This document shows positions 44,650 through 57,070 of a stretch of DNA of 64,000 nt, in pieces. A program made the translations under genes and the position numbers. The first letter of the stretch is position 1; each line of letters starts with the position of its first letter. Source of the stretch: Sistotremastrum niveocremeum HHB9708 (lineage: Eukaryota; Basidiomycota; Agaricomycetes; Sistotremastrales; Sistotremastraceae); contig KV419402.1 in NCBI GenBank assembly GCA_001630475.1, positions 885,691-949,690 on the forward strand. The letters run 5' to 3'. The notes under the pieces are model-generated. The model made no database searches, was not told the DNA's origin, and was given only the letters and a program-made list of their open reading frames with translations.

Positions 44650-47352
44650 TTACTGAGAATCCTTGTCGTTTTTCTCGGATTCTAATTTGGCAGCCACTTC
44701 AGGATCCATGACGTCAATACCCATCTCTTCAGCTGTGTGGATGTCAGTTGGAGACGACACCGTCTTAGGAGCAGTGAACATACCTGCGATCTGCTTAGTG
44801 GGCCCAGTGAACCACTTTCGAGCAGAAATCTAGGGAGAGCAGTTTTAGTGTCGCGATTCACAAGACTGATCAGCAGAATACGCACAGCCCAGAACCCTAA
44901 ACTATATGTCATGACAATTCCAAGGGCAACCTGGGTTACCGTGAGCAAGAAGTCACAAGTTGTTCAGTTTACCGTAAGCACATACCACTGTATAGTTGAA
45001 AGTTTGAGAATTAACAGGATTCTCTTCGGGAAGGATGAAAACGATAGATATGAAACAAATCCAAACAACAGCAGTGATGGAAACAGGGAGGGAAAAGATC
45101 CCAAGATCGAAGGGTCCTTTATTGAACCTCGCTCTTCCGATGAGGCGGAGGAAGATGGGAATGCCGTAAGAGATGTAAAGACCCATGGTAGCAATCGATG
45201 TAGCAGCCGAGAATGCAACGGCACTTCCCAAGGAAGGCAATCCGAGGATGAAACTCAAGGTAGCAGCCAACCAAACTGGATTATGAAACGGTGAGCAGCT
45301 GGGCGAATGGGAAGGCGGAATGGCTAACCTGTTCGCACCGGGGATTTTCTCTTTGAGTCAACTTTCTTCCAGAACCCTGAACCAGGAATCCCGCCATCAC
45401 GTGCCTGAAACCAGCTTAGATGCGTGAGAATGGATTGCCTTCCGAACGTACGAAAGACCACATCATGCGAGAGTTGGAAGTGATGGAAAACGTGCCACAG
45501 AAGTACATGCAAACGATAATCTGAACGCAGTGAGGATATTATAAAAGTGACAGACAATGACAGAATGCCCACAATGGTCAACAGAACAAGTGCCCCTTTG
45601 TGTCCAACGGTATCCAGGAAGATTTGCGCAACAGGCTCACCGGTTGCAGTCCCGATTGTAGCGTCGTAGTCTTGGATTGAAAACAGGAGGGCCAAAAGTA
45701 AAAACCAACCAAGAACCGCGGAGACGGAGATTCTGTGCGAGAGAGGTTAACCGTAAGTCAACGTACGGCCAATGTCACTCACGCCATAACGATACCAATA
45801 GCGGCAGACTTGGCTAATCAAGGTTGATTATGGTGCGAAGATGCAAGGAGAGTGGATACGTACCAGCGTTATGAGTTTCCTCACTCAGCTGAGCTTAGAG
45901 TTAATAATGATAAATATCGGAGAGCGTAAACCTCGCACATGAGCACTGGCGTCGAATCCTATTCGGACTGAGCTTAAGAAGTAACTTGGTTTAATAGCAC
46001 GTACCTGTCAACGTGTACTGGTGGTCTTTGTTAGGGATTTGCGGTGATGAACAGCGGCAAGATCTCCACTCACCTGGGACAGGAGAATTCCGATAATACA
46101 GACGTAGGCAGGACTGGCTCTCTCGCTCCAACCAGGTCCGTCCACCCCAGTGCCGTCCACAAATTTGGAGAATACATCGTGGCGAGACTGATGTGTCGGA
46201 GCAGCAGCGAGCACGGCAATGGCTATCGCGGTGGTCCCAATAGCATGCCACCAAATAGAAATGTTATTGAGATGCTTGAGCAAGCCCACTCCGAACGTGT
46301 TGATTAAAGCTTGGGAAATCAATACCCCCGCGTAGATGCCAATGATAGCTCGGGGCGTCGGCGTCCAGTCGGAACCCACAGCCGCGGCGGTTGCGATGAA
46401 AGTGGCACACGCGAAGCTAGATCCAATTATAAAATCTGCCGTTGTTCTGACAAAGTAGAGCGCTTACGATATACCAGTGGTGACTGCGACTTGCTGGAAT
46501 ATCATAAGTCAGGACACTGGTGTAGGAAAGAAACGAGTTCTCAACACACTCCGAGAAGATTGAACCTGGGACTTATGAGAAGGATATTCGGCATGAATAG
46601 AGAAGACATACCATCCGGTGAACCAAGAATTGAACGGCGCCCACTCCGGTGTCGAAACTTTATGTGCCCACCAATAAGGACCTATAAGGTTCGTGATTTA
46701 TATAGGCGATATGTGATATCCAGAAGCACAATACCTCCACCTATAAATATCGATTCGTCAGATATGACGATTGAGAGAAACAACGGAACGATCTCGTACT
46801 GGTCGGAATTGAAGAGCATAACTCTGAAATCTTGTTGAGCACTGGGGCACACCAACCAAATGGCATTGAATACACGCACCTGCCATGGCAAGCCCAACGA
46901 TCATGGTGAAGAACGCTAACATTCTCAGTTAGCTGCGCGGCAGTACGCCATACACTCGCAACTCACAGACAACCACCCAGCCCCATACCATCGCGGCAGG
47001 CCCTCCAGTATTCTAGGTAAGCAGTTACAGCGACCGTCGGGATAAGTATATGTGGCTCGTACCAAGCCGTACAAGAACAACGACGAGATCCCAGTAATCA
47101 CTACACGCCAAAAGCCTTAGTTGACACACAGAGCCTGAAATTCCGCTACTGCTCACCACTGATGATAGAAAAGCTCACACCGAAGTTCTATGTTTTCCTC
47201 AGCCACGCAGCCTTTCGTCGGGTTCAATAGCCTAACTGCAGACGAACCTGAACGATTGAGAAGTGTCGGCGAAGTTCCTGCTTGTAACCCAATCTTGCGA
47301 GCTCATCCTCATCGGCGTCGTGAAGCACTGGGACTACAGACTGGGCAGACAT
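44650..47352 (-). CDS. Amino-acid/GABA-type permease (APC superfamily)
   Basis: Polytopic plasma-membrane transporter of about 530 residues of the APC superfamily, ACT (UGA4/choline/GABA) family. The start MSAQSVVPVLHDADEDELA leads to LGYKQELRRHFSIVQNFGVS, the family's typical entry into helix 1, then ISSLFLYGLNTGGPAAMVWG and AEIVSAHPTSGGPYWWAHKV. About twelve membrane helices can be traced, including YTLTGFDASAHLSEETHNAA (with the conserved TGFDAS loop), SRMMWSFARDGGIPGSGFW and FNKGPFDLGIFSLPVSITAV. The C-terminus is hydrophilic and ends EKNDKDSQ. Ten or more short introns interrupt it. Substrate could be GABA, choline or another amine or amino acid; sequence alone does not decide. Confidence 0.9.
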
Positions 47353-47765
47353 GGTCGTGAGAGAGAAGACGAAGAACTCCAGTCGAAATCAGGCATATCC
47401 ACAGTTATCGCTCGGGCGTTTGGTAGCCGGCGGTAAGGTACAGAGAGCGATAAGCGACTGTTTTCGCTTTATCATCCATATAGTGATATATCAGACCTAT
47501 TACAGATCATGAAACATTGGTTCAAAGACTAGGACTAGTATAGGTTACATGTCTTGTGAATCTCATTCGTCTAAATTACATCCGCCAACAACGAAGTTCG
47601 GAGGCAAAGGCCCACCTTCCTCCACATGTAACAGAAGCCGAAGCCGCGGAGCCAAGTCCAATAGCAGGCACACTCAAGATATTCATGCCCGTAGAATTCC
47701 GTCGATAAGGACGAGCGATATACGCCTGGGGAAATGAGGTACTAGATCGAGAACCTAGAAGTTCT
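47353..47765. other. Permease promoter and 3' flank of the phosphatase gene
   Basis: Both neighbours are on the minus strand. A plus-strand open frame at 47549-47737 has no resemblance to known proteins. No clear promoter motif stands out. Confidence 0.45.
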
Positions 47766-48636
47766 TTATGAGTCGCTGGACTGCGGGTTGATAGGGTGTA
47801 GTTTTCTCCATTGGTTGATGCCAGATTCGAAAACGTTCAGGGTGAGGCCGTTTTTGACGAGGGTAAATGTTACTCCTATATGCAAGAGGGTGTCAGAAAC
47901 ATCAAGGAGGGCAGACGGGATATTCGGACCGAGAGACTCTACTTCTCGGTTGCGAGGCTCGTCATCAAAGAATAACTGTTGAACCTCTCGCGTTAGAGAC
48001 TGCATACGAGAATAGAAGGAGGTGAACTCACCATTTCTTCATAGGGGATTTTCGTTGTGTGATGAAGGCTCTTGAAATGCTTCAGCTTGGAACCTATGGT
48101 CCATCAGGAAGAGTATAGTCATCTTCGCGGGAAAGATCGCGGACCTGGATATATTTCCTCATAGTGAAAGAATTTCTTTGCTGCAATTGGTTCCCCTACG
48201 TCATTTTCGAGAGGCGGTATCAAAAGTAATTCCAACGCGCGGCGAGCTCTGTGAGAGGTCATGGTAAAATTCTTTCTCAAGTCTAGATTGGCGATCGTAC
48301 AGTCCAGGAGCATGGGTACGAGATGCGAGTGCAAGTTTGACATTCGGAGTGCGCTGTAGACGTCGCAGAATACTGGGAACGTCTTGATACATTGCGATCT
48401 CTTCATCGTACCTCAGAGAAACGAAGCGGTATAGGTCAAGAGTTCGAGGGATTCCGAGTCAAAGTACCTATCCACAATACGGTTCAGTTCATCCCCATCT
48501 CTACGAAGAGGTCCAGTAACGTGGGTGTCGATCCATAGAGGCCAAAGCGTGTAACTTTTCCGCGCATGTAAATATTCAAGACAGGCTGAGATCTTCAGTT
48601 CACGCACTCTAGATCAAAGACAATCAACTGAGGCAT
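47766..48636 (-). CDS. MDP1: Magnesium-dependent phosphatase-1-like HAD phosphatase
   Basis: Small HAD-superfamily phosphatase related to eukaryotic MDP-1, proposed to act on protein tyrosine or on sugar and glycation-type phosphates. The start MPQLIVFDLD splices (intron about 48550-48606) into YTLWPLWIDTHVTGP, giving the catalytic DLDYTLWP with the nucleophilic Asp. The next exons give RYDEEIAMYQDVPSILRRLQ, LALASRTHAPGLARRALELL (motif II Ser/Thr), KKFFHYEEIYPGSKLKHFKS with the motif III Lys, and LFFDDEPRNREVESLGVTF with the motif IV acidic pair. Length, about 190-210 residues, suits the family. Six short introns are inferred. All four motifs are present, so it should be active. Confidence 0.9.
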
Positions 48637-49115
48637 GCGACCTTCGAAAATTGAAGCAACCATCGTATGGATGTCGACGAGCACAGCGGAACGTGGAAAT
48701 CGGCCGCCGGATATTAGTGCAGTCTGACTGACTCTGATAGAGAGAGAACATCTGAACCCAGCGTCTGATGATAGTAGAAACTGTGAAATGGATGGTATAT
48801 ATGCATACGCTCCCGATATTAATGACAACACAAGGAAAATCAACCGCAACGAAAAACAATATCTTAGTAAAGAAATGCTACAGAAGGTGCAGCAGCTGGG
48901 CCGCACCAGGGTCTAAGATGCTCAGTGCATACGGCGTCAACTGGTATACGAAGAGAAGCATAAGACTAGAAAGCGGGTGTGAAGAAAGCAATCGAATAGG
49001 TGAGGATACGTGTAAGGGTCATCGCAGACGTGCAGACGTTATGCAGGACGAATTTCGTTAACTTCTTGCCTGGTCGGGCCAGCGCCAAGAATCCGTGATA
49101 AGTAGGGACGAAGGA
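48637..49115. other. Phosphatase promoter and 3' flank of the KIN1 gene
   Basis: Minus-strand genes lie on both sides. Open frames run across on both strands but match nothing; the minus-strand one is an in-frame upward extension of the phosphatase frame with Cys/Phe-rich content unlike the family. Confidence 0.45.
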
Positions 49116-52100
49116 TTATAATTTTAGTTCAGTAAGAACGCGGCGTGCCAGCATCTGGTATTGCCAACCATCGCCGCCGACACGTCGAAACTGGATCCCG
49201 TGTAAAGGTAGCAAAGGTACCTGTACGGATATGAGCTCGGTGTCAGATGCAAGAAGGTCGAACAACAGACCTTGACAACATTAACTTCGAACCGCACTCC
49301 TAAATTAGCTGCACCAGTCGCTTCAAACACGACGTCGTCTACCTCCCCTGTAATGGGTATCGGCGTCTTCGGGACGGCACTGGGGGGTGATGTGTGTGCA
49401 AAATCGCGGGGGATCGGCGGTAGATATTTGGCTTTGGATGGTGACTGAGGTCGACCGTCTTCGGTATCATTGTTGCCTACGTTCTCCGGATGTAAGATGG
49501 CATGTTGCGTCGTCGAGGAGACATTGAAGAAGGATGATGACCCGCTGCTAGGACTAGTGTGGAGCGTATTGCCACCTGCAGAAGGTCGACCTGACGCTTC
49601 TTTCTCTTTGTCCTGAGCGTCGCTCAGTGTTCCTTTCACAGATCCCTCGCGATCCTTGTCTTTTTCTCTACGCTTGCCAAAGGACAATTTCGAAGGCTTC
49701 TTCTTGACGCTTCGTTTGATGGTGCCGCTGATGCCCCCGGTGTCAGAAGATACTGAAGGTTCTAGGGGATGACCTCGCTGGGCATCATGGATAGAGCTTA
49801 TGTCGATCGAAGGGATGTGTATACACTCGTATCCTCCTTTGACGGCGCGGTATTGCACTTGCATGCGATCTAGTACCCGTCGAATATCCGCTTTCAGGAC
49901 ATTGGCGGGCTTAGTTGAAGTCGTAGCAACACTGTCACGTCCATGTCAAGCCCCAAAACGATTCGAATATCAGAAAGCGCACCTGAACAACCCTTTCAGA
50001 AAAACAGACTTCGTGTCTTTATCACTGTCCACAATTCCAACTCGATCGTCATCGTCCTCACGAGCTGTCATTGGCTCATCGTACCCAGTGTCTGGTTCAT
50101 CACCTTCTTCGTCCATTCTTCCGAAACCGGTTCCACTTTCGGTGTTGCCATATTCATCGGCAGCCGTCGACGGTCGTCCAGCAAGCTTCTTTCCTACTCG
50201 CATTGATCCTCCAAGGCTGCCGCGCCTTTCATGACGTTTGCCGTGCGGATCAAGGACCGTAGCGGCTCGTCGATGAACGTTGCCCAATGGTTGACTTTGA
50301 CTATGAGTCAATCCGCCTTTCAGTCTCTCTTTTTCCCGCTCTTCCTTTTCCTTCTCATCGATGGATATACGAGGGGAGATGGTCCCTCCAAACATACTCG
50401 CCCTCTTAGCATGACCATGTCCAGTGGCCGATCTGCGCATGTCGTGGTCGCCTCCACGTTCACCACGTAGCAAGCTACCAAACCGTCGAGCAAGCGTAGT
50501 CGTCGTAGAAGGAGCAGACTGAGGGGGAGGTGGTACATCAGGCAAAGCCCTTTCTTCCACTGGCGGTTGCTGGATGGTGATAGCCTGTGGTGGCTGGGAC
50601 TTCTCATTTTCCTCAGCTTTTGCAACTTCTTGCTTCTCCGAAAAACCGCCTACTTCTGGGCCTGCCGTTCTTGGGACAGGATCTGCCGCTGCTGCTTTCT
50701 TTTCTCTGCCAGCGAGGAACTCACCACCCCACAGTGGGCGATGTCCCATACTTTGACTCCGTCGATGAATGCTCTCCGGAGGAGGTTTCGGCAACTGGAC
50801 TTTGGCGGAATGAGGTACAGCAGGCAGGACTGGTCGAACTTCCACATCTCCCTCATCGCCCCGTTCACGAGCTCTGGGCTGGGACTGGGCGAAGGTAGAT
50901 TGGGCCGCATGTGGCGATGGAGTCGCCAAACCGTGACCGGTTTCATAAGACAAAGCCGAGTGATGTGAGGTCTCAGGAGGCGGGAGCTTTGGAAGGGGGA
51001 TACTGTAGTCGGCTCTTTGATGGATGCTCTGGTTTGTGGTTTGATGAGGAGGCGCGGAGTGTGGGGGTGAAATAGGAAGGTCAGAAGTTGCCTTCGCAGG
51101 AGGCGGCGTCGGTGGATGAGGCTTTTCGGAAGCTTGCTGCAGTTCACGGCTGAAGGAACCAGACCCATTTAGCTGGGTACTTGAAGTTCCCGGAGGAGGG
51201 TTTGCAGCTGGCCCGCTGCTGACATTGGTATCTTCTAGAGATAACTGAGAAGATGCAAAGTGTCCTGGACCATATACGCGTTCCCTTTCGCGTTTTTCTC
51301 TGACAAGAAAATAAATTGAGATCAAAGGATTGAAACCTCTTGTGGGATCGATGTAGTTATCTGTGGTCGAAGTTGAAGTCGAAAGTTGGCTTGTGGAAGG
51401 AGGGGACGAGCGCGACGGAGTTGAAGACTGCGATGGGGAAGCTGGAGGAGATGAGGGGAAGGGGAAGGGTAGAAGCTTGCGACGATAATAATCGAAACCT
51501 GAAAACCGTTTTGATTTCGATTTAGTGGGTGAAGTTGGAGTTGTCGGGGTCTCGGTGGTAGGAGTAGAGATGATACTTGAGGAGGAATTTAACCAAGATG
51601 CATTAGAAGTGCCGCTTCTTCTTCTTCTCTCCCATTCCATCACCGCCCGCTCATACGATTCACTTCTCAGCACATCAGTGAGCCGCTTCTCAATGTCTTC
51701 TGGTGTTCCGAATTCGAACCCAACCATGCCTTTGATGACGTCGGCTTCAAGATCGTCTGCCTTTAATGGCTCTCTCCACAACAGATGAGGGTCGGGAGGT
51801 GAGGAGAAACCACGCATCATCCATGGGTGATTGATGATCTCCGATAATGGGGCACGCGCAGCAGGTGTAGTCACCAACATGCGGGACAGAATGTGTTTGC
51901 ACTCTGCAGAGAGCCACACAGGGAATTCGACCAAGCCACGCTTTATCTTTGCGTGGAGCGCAGGCATGGACTGATCATCGAAAGGCACTTTGCCACATAC
52001 CAGGACATAAAGCACAACCCCGAAACTCCAGACATCGACTTCTGGTCCCGTGTAGACCTTGGCATTTAACAGTTCAGGGGCTGCAAAATAAAGGCTCCCG

Positions 52101-53079
52101 CAGAAGGTGGAGAGGTGGTGGACGGGATCGTATAGGTTCGACAGGCCGAAATCGATTATCTTGATATTGCCGGAATGTGATATGAGAATGTTTTCGATTT
52201 TCAGGTCACGATGGACGACAGAATTTCGATGGCAGTAATCGAGAGCGCTCGCAATCTGGCGAGCGAATTTTCGAGCAACACGTTCTCGAAGTCGGCCATG
52301 AGAAATGATGTAGTCCAGCATTTGACCGCCGTTGACATATTCGAAAACCATGTAATAGTGATGCTGATGCACGATAAGTTCGCGCATACCACAGATGTAT
52401 GGATGATGAAGAAGCATTGAGAGAGAAGCCTCGCGAATTGTCCGGATCTCTTTCGACGCATCTTTGTGTGCCTGTTTTTCGGCCTGTGCGGAATCCAGAT
52501 GGGCAGGAGGGGGTGACGCGCGAGGAAGGATTTTGACAGCAAGCTTAATGCGAGATTCCATTATTCAAGATACATTTGAAGAGAAACGGCGTGACATACC
52601 TTCTCGCCCGTGCCATTGTGGTGTGCAAGCTTGACTTTGCCCATGCTACCAGCTCCCAGCGTTTTGCTCAGCGTATAGTCACCTAATATCCTGTTTGGTG
52701 ATCTCTTTCGAGGCTCTGCCGACGAGGTGTGGACATCCAGTTGTCTCGCAGCCGTCTCTGCACTGACTGCCTCGGGAGGACGAAGAGTTTGCGGGGGTAA
52801 ACTTAAGGGCCTCGGTCTGCCACTTGCAGAAGTGGATGCTCGCGCAACTGGAGGTCCATTTGGACGTGGATTCACAGTATTCGTCACTGGAGGTTGAGTG
52901 CCATTGGGGTTCGGCTGAGCAGGCGGTTCTCTCTCGTACGTAGGCGCGGTTATTGGAAAGTCAAATTCATGACCAGAGGTAACGAGCCCTCCGTGGCTCG
53001 GAGAATATTCAGGATTAGTATCCTCTGGGAGACTTGGAAGTGGGTTTTGCGCCGCGAGCGACGTTGGATACGCCGCCAT
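49116..53079 (-). CDS. KIN1: KIN1/MARK-family Ser/Thr protein kinase with KA1 domain
   Basis: Cell-polarity and exocytosis kinase of the KIN1/PAR-1 group, about 1,250 residues. The N-terminus is Pro-rich. The kinase domain shows [20 protein letters not shown], the catalytic Lys in LAVKIL across an intron at about 52556-52605, [17 protein letters not shown], the loop [23 protein letters not shown] and the activation segment [14 protein letters not shown] with the LKB1-type Thr. A KIN1-specific box [19 protein letters not shown] follows. A long Ser/Pro-rich region comes next, then the C-terminal KA1 domain beginning near [17 protein letters not shown] and ending [20 protein letters not shown] plus VLTELKL, which binds acidic membrane lipids. 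Start 53079 ([11 protein letters not shown]) is preferred; an in-frame ATG at 53286 would add a basic leader. Confidence 0.94.
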
Positions 53080-54427
53080 CAGAGATGGTCTGCGCGTAAA
53101 GACGAGGAGCGGGGATCCAATGAACAATGATCCCCTTGGATCTTGGATTACATAAGGCACTGCGCTCTCATTGGCCCATCGGGATCTCGCGTCCCGGCGC
53201 TTATGGCGATCCAACGGCACGCATAGAGGAACTTTCCTTCTTGTTCTCTTGCATTTTCTCTCCCCACAAATCTTCGAGCAAACCATAGGGGTCTTGATTA
53301 ATGATGCGCGGCTTTTCAGCAAAGACTGTGAACATTGAGCATCCCATATTCGACCTCTCAGACTATAATAAACTCATTCTTGTATATATCGTCATTGATT
53401 CGTCAACAATAGTTCCTGAGAGTTAACATGAGTCAAGGTGTTGATACTGTGAAAGCTTGTTGAGGATTTCGGTATATGACAGTTCAGAATTTAATAAGGG
53501 ACGAGAGGGGATAATATATGGGTAATGATTAATACCTGACTGGAAATATTAGTTCTTTGGAAACCCGGACCCATCGAGATTCCCGCTACTCGCATTTCGT
53601 TAGAATGGGAGGAGTGCAAGAATCCGGGGTAATGTACATATTCTTAACATGCTTATATTCTGTAGAACAATTTGAGCGATCTGGTACGAAGCTTCCCGAC
53701 TCACTTGGAGGCGCCAACCCAGGCATACTGTTCAGAAGTAAGAGAAAGAGAGGCCTAGTCAGAACCACAGAATCAGAAGGTTTTATGACGCAGTTAACTC
53801 GTTATCAGATGCAGAGAGAAATATAGACGAAGATTCCAGACTTGCCAGTGGAGTCGGATTCGGATGTAAAACTCCAAGGTGAACCAACGGTATATTTGAT
53901 TTTTGATTTTGAGAGAGCCAAATTGTTAGACCGAGGTAGACTCTTAGCCAATCGGCGTGTCGGGTTCCCGACGCCATTACCGACGCCACGGTCATATGCG
54001 CTCAAAACCGTGACAAATACTTTGCTCTTGAAGGTCTTGAAATTCTTGTCAGATCTAATGCAGGTGGAAAGGCTCAGCTGAGATAAAAGGGTCTGTCGAT
54101 AATAAATATGAGCAGCGATTGCTACTTAACACAAGAAGTCATTCCCAAATCTCCAGGACCAATAAATGTGTTACTGCGGTCACTACCTCATTCCCCGCTC
54201 CAACTACACCCAAAGGACAACAAGTCACTCTGAAAGGACCTTGACAGATACCCAAACGCCTGTCAGTATAGAAAAGGCCTTTCATTGTGGAACGGTAAAC
54301 AAACAACTGTTCGACTAACGCCACGTGCGCGGGAGCAGCCGCAAATTCCGTTGGGCGCCAAACGAACCGGACTATCTTTGATGAGTCAGATGACTAGAAG
54401 ACATTGATCGTCGCCTTCCCCTCGCCC
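53080..54427. other. Divergent intergenic region, KIN1 and RING-gene promoters
   Basis: A 1.35-kb gap between divergent genes. If KIN1 starts at the alternative ATG, the first 207 bases are coding. Open frames around 53557-54081 are AT-rich, short and antisense to each other, and I regard them as chance. No repeat or RNA gene is seen. Confidence 0.45.
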
Positions 54428-56622
54428 ATGACAATGTCTGAACCAGAAGAAGTGCTGGAAAGAGTGTCTGACACAGAGCCAGAGAACTGCATTATATGCT
54501 TGCAGCCCATCACTGACAATGTCGTTTTACCGGCTTGTGGACATCGAGGATGTTGTTTCCAATGTATGCTCCTCTGGATTGCAACTTCGTCTACTGTTGC
54601 TTCAGGGCATGGAAAGTCTTTGAGAAGATGTCCACTCTGCAACACACCTATTGGCAACCATATCATACACGGCATTCGGGGTCAGTACGACTTCGAACGG
54701 CATTGGCTTGCCCCTCCCTCAAGTCCGACTGCTAGACCATCCACCTCGAACGAAAGACACGCCGATAATGCGTCTGGTAGAACAGGACAGATTGGACCAA
54801 GACGTGGGATAACAAGAGTCGATAGAAGGCAACAGGTGGTTGACGAGCTAGAGCGAGCAATAGAGAGAAGAAGACACATGTATAGGCACGGCATGTTTGT
54901 CAAGGTGCGCCTCAAATTCCCCCCATATAACAACAACGTATTGATGCCCAACAAGCATATCGCTTCCAACCGGCATACTCAATATAAGCCGACCCTCACG
55001 CCGTCGCGCTTTGCAGCATCCCCCGATCTTATAAGCAGGGCGACTAAATTCATCAGACGGGAATTGCGAGTTTGGAATGGCTTAGATGTAGAGGTCAGTT
55101 CATTAGTCTCCCTCTGTGATTGACAATAATCGCTCCAATAAGGGCACCTCCTATTTGACATGCGCGCACACAGTTTTTGACAAGATACCTGTTATCCATT
55201 CTGTGCTCCATCGATATACGAACCGATTCGGCCGTACGACTTATCTCGGAGTTTCTTGACGATGGAGCCTGGATTCCTAGTCCATGGGGAGAAGAGCCAG
55301 GAGCCAGTAGTTCATCGGGTATTGAACTTGGCAACCGAACTTATGCTGAGCATTTCGCCCATGGTGCGTCGATGGTCCTTCTGCGGAGTAATCGAGACTT
55401 CTGAAAGTGGAATAGAACTCTACGCTTATTTGCGTTCGCCGTGCATCGATATTGCGGAGTGGGACCGCTTGATACAAGTAAGTAGCACCCTCACCCTCTT
55501 TTCTCTGTTGTCTCACGCACTTTTTTCCGCTAGTATGACGAACCACAGCTTTATTTCTCCGAGTCCGGGAGTAACGCAGCGAGGCATGTTTCTCCACCTC
55601 GAGGAGCCCACAATGACGCTATTCGGACAGTGCCGAAGCGTTTGACTCCGGAGCGACGATCAGATAGACGCAGGTGTGGACACCAGCGATCAGTTGAGTG
55701 GGATGAGCGAATTAAGGTTACACGTGCTCCGCGAGAAGGGACTCCACCGTCCGCACCGGATCGAGATCTAGCTCACCGGGATCTATTGAATGCAGATACA
55801 TCGTCTAAGCCAGGGGTAGCCACGGACAGCAATCCGCCGGAACAGAGCGAACACTCTGGTTTTTCTGGGCCTCCAAAGAATTCATTCAGAATTGGCCAAG
55901 GATCAACGATACATCCAGTAACCATAGACACTATTGCTCCTTTGAGTCGTAAGTCTGCCTCATGTTGGAGTGACGAATTTTCGGACTAATTACATGAAGG
56001 TGCAGAAGGGACTCAATGGAGTGCATCGCTTCATTATGAACCCCCTTCTTCTGTCGATGCACAGGCCAAGGATCCTTCTCGCCAGGATCTTATAGACTTA
56101 GATGGCCGCGAAGAACTGAAGATAAGAGGTTATGCCTCGCGAAAATTCGCCGGAAACCCAGATGGCGTAGACTCATTAATGGGAACCGATCAATTGGACG
56201 GAAGTGTTTACGTCAAGCCGACACTCAATCGAAATACCCCACAGGCCATCATGGTGAAGACCAGGGCACGATTGGCTCTTTTGAAAGATGGAGTCTCTTT
56301 CATCGAAAGCTCCAATTCACCGAGCGATTTTCAGTCCGAAACAGAGAGCTCGACGCCACTGGAGGGCTCCACTAGCCTGCGTCAGGGCATTTCATTATTA
56401 TCGCCAGATCAGGGGACGATGGGGCGATTGCCGAATTCCATCGGGAGTCGGGTTGCTTCGTTTGACGATTCTCCGAAGTCGCAGATTTTAGACACTGGGA
56501 GTGGGAAAGAAGATATGACTTCATTTCCGGACCACGAACGAGAAAAGGCGCTTCGTCGGCGAGCTGTACTTCAGTCGAGGTTAATGAGGGAAAAGAGAGC
56601 CATTCAAAATCGCATGCCATAA
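54428..56622 (+). CDS. Topors-like RING-finger E3 ubiquitin ligase
   Basis: RING protein of about 580 residues. The N-terminal C3HC4 RING has CIICLQP, PACGHRGCCFQC and RRCPLCNTPIG, with about 20 extra residues between the last two zinc pairs. Next is a domain shared with Topors-like proteins: RRRHMYRHGMFVKHIASN, SPDLISRATKFIRRELRVW, the exon with LLSILCSIDIRTDSAVRLIS, then HFAHELYAYLRSP. Joins were placed with introns at about 54905-54955, 55096-55171, 55372-55409 and 55481-55533. The C-terminal half is disordered, Ser/Thr-rich and ends in a basic helix (KALRRRAVLQSRLMREKRAI). Start ATG is 54428 (MTMSEPEEV). Likely role is ubiquitin, or perhaps SUMO, ligation in the nucleus; substrate unknown. 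Confidence 0.85.
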
Positions 56623-57070
56623 TAAGGATGCACATTGTGTCGGTTCAAACTCGGACAATATAATTTGTTTACATTGCCTCGCGCTCGGTATATGCAGTCA
56701 GGAAACAGGATATATGGATGATATTTCTAGAAATGATTGCTACACGGGGTGATTTCTGGGGCTACAAAGATAGTACGAAGAGCAGATGATTCAGAACGAA
56801 AGATTGAACGCCATCGATACAGCAGGATGAGGATGATGCGAAACACAAAATGAATCAGAATGGGAAAAAGGGGTAAAGTAGAATGGTCCTCTAAGTCTAT
56901 GGACACTCGGGGGGATATGAGAAGGGCGGATAAAACGAAAGAAAAACGGTGGTTTAGAAAGGGTTTAATCAATACATTGAGAACAGATTGTTATGCCGAG
57001 AACGAGAAACTTGAGGGTATAGTGACAGTGTTGCTGATTTAATCTATTGGTTAGGCCTTATGAAGGGCCC
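56623..57070. other. Convergent intergenic region
   Basis: Shared 3' flank of the RING and homeodomain genes. The minus-strand open frame at 56727-56972 is hydrophobic but shows no family resemblance. Nothing else is supported. Confidence 0.45.

Noticed and set aside
51304-51338. Possible intron inside the KIN1 coding region with GT-AG ends
   Set aside because: The stretch encodes [15 protein letters not shown], which matches a conserved KIN1-family box, so it is coding sequence.
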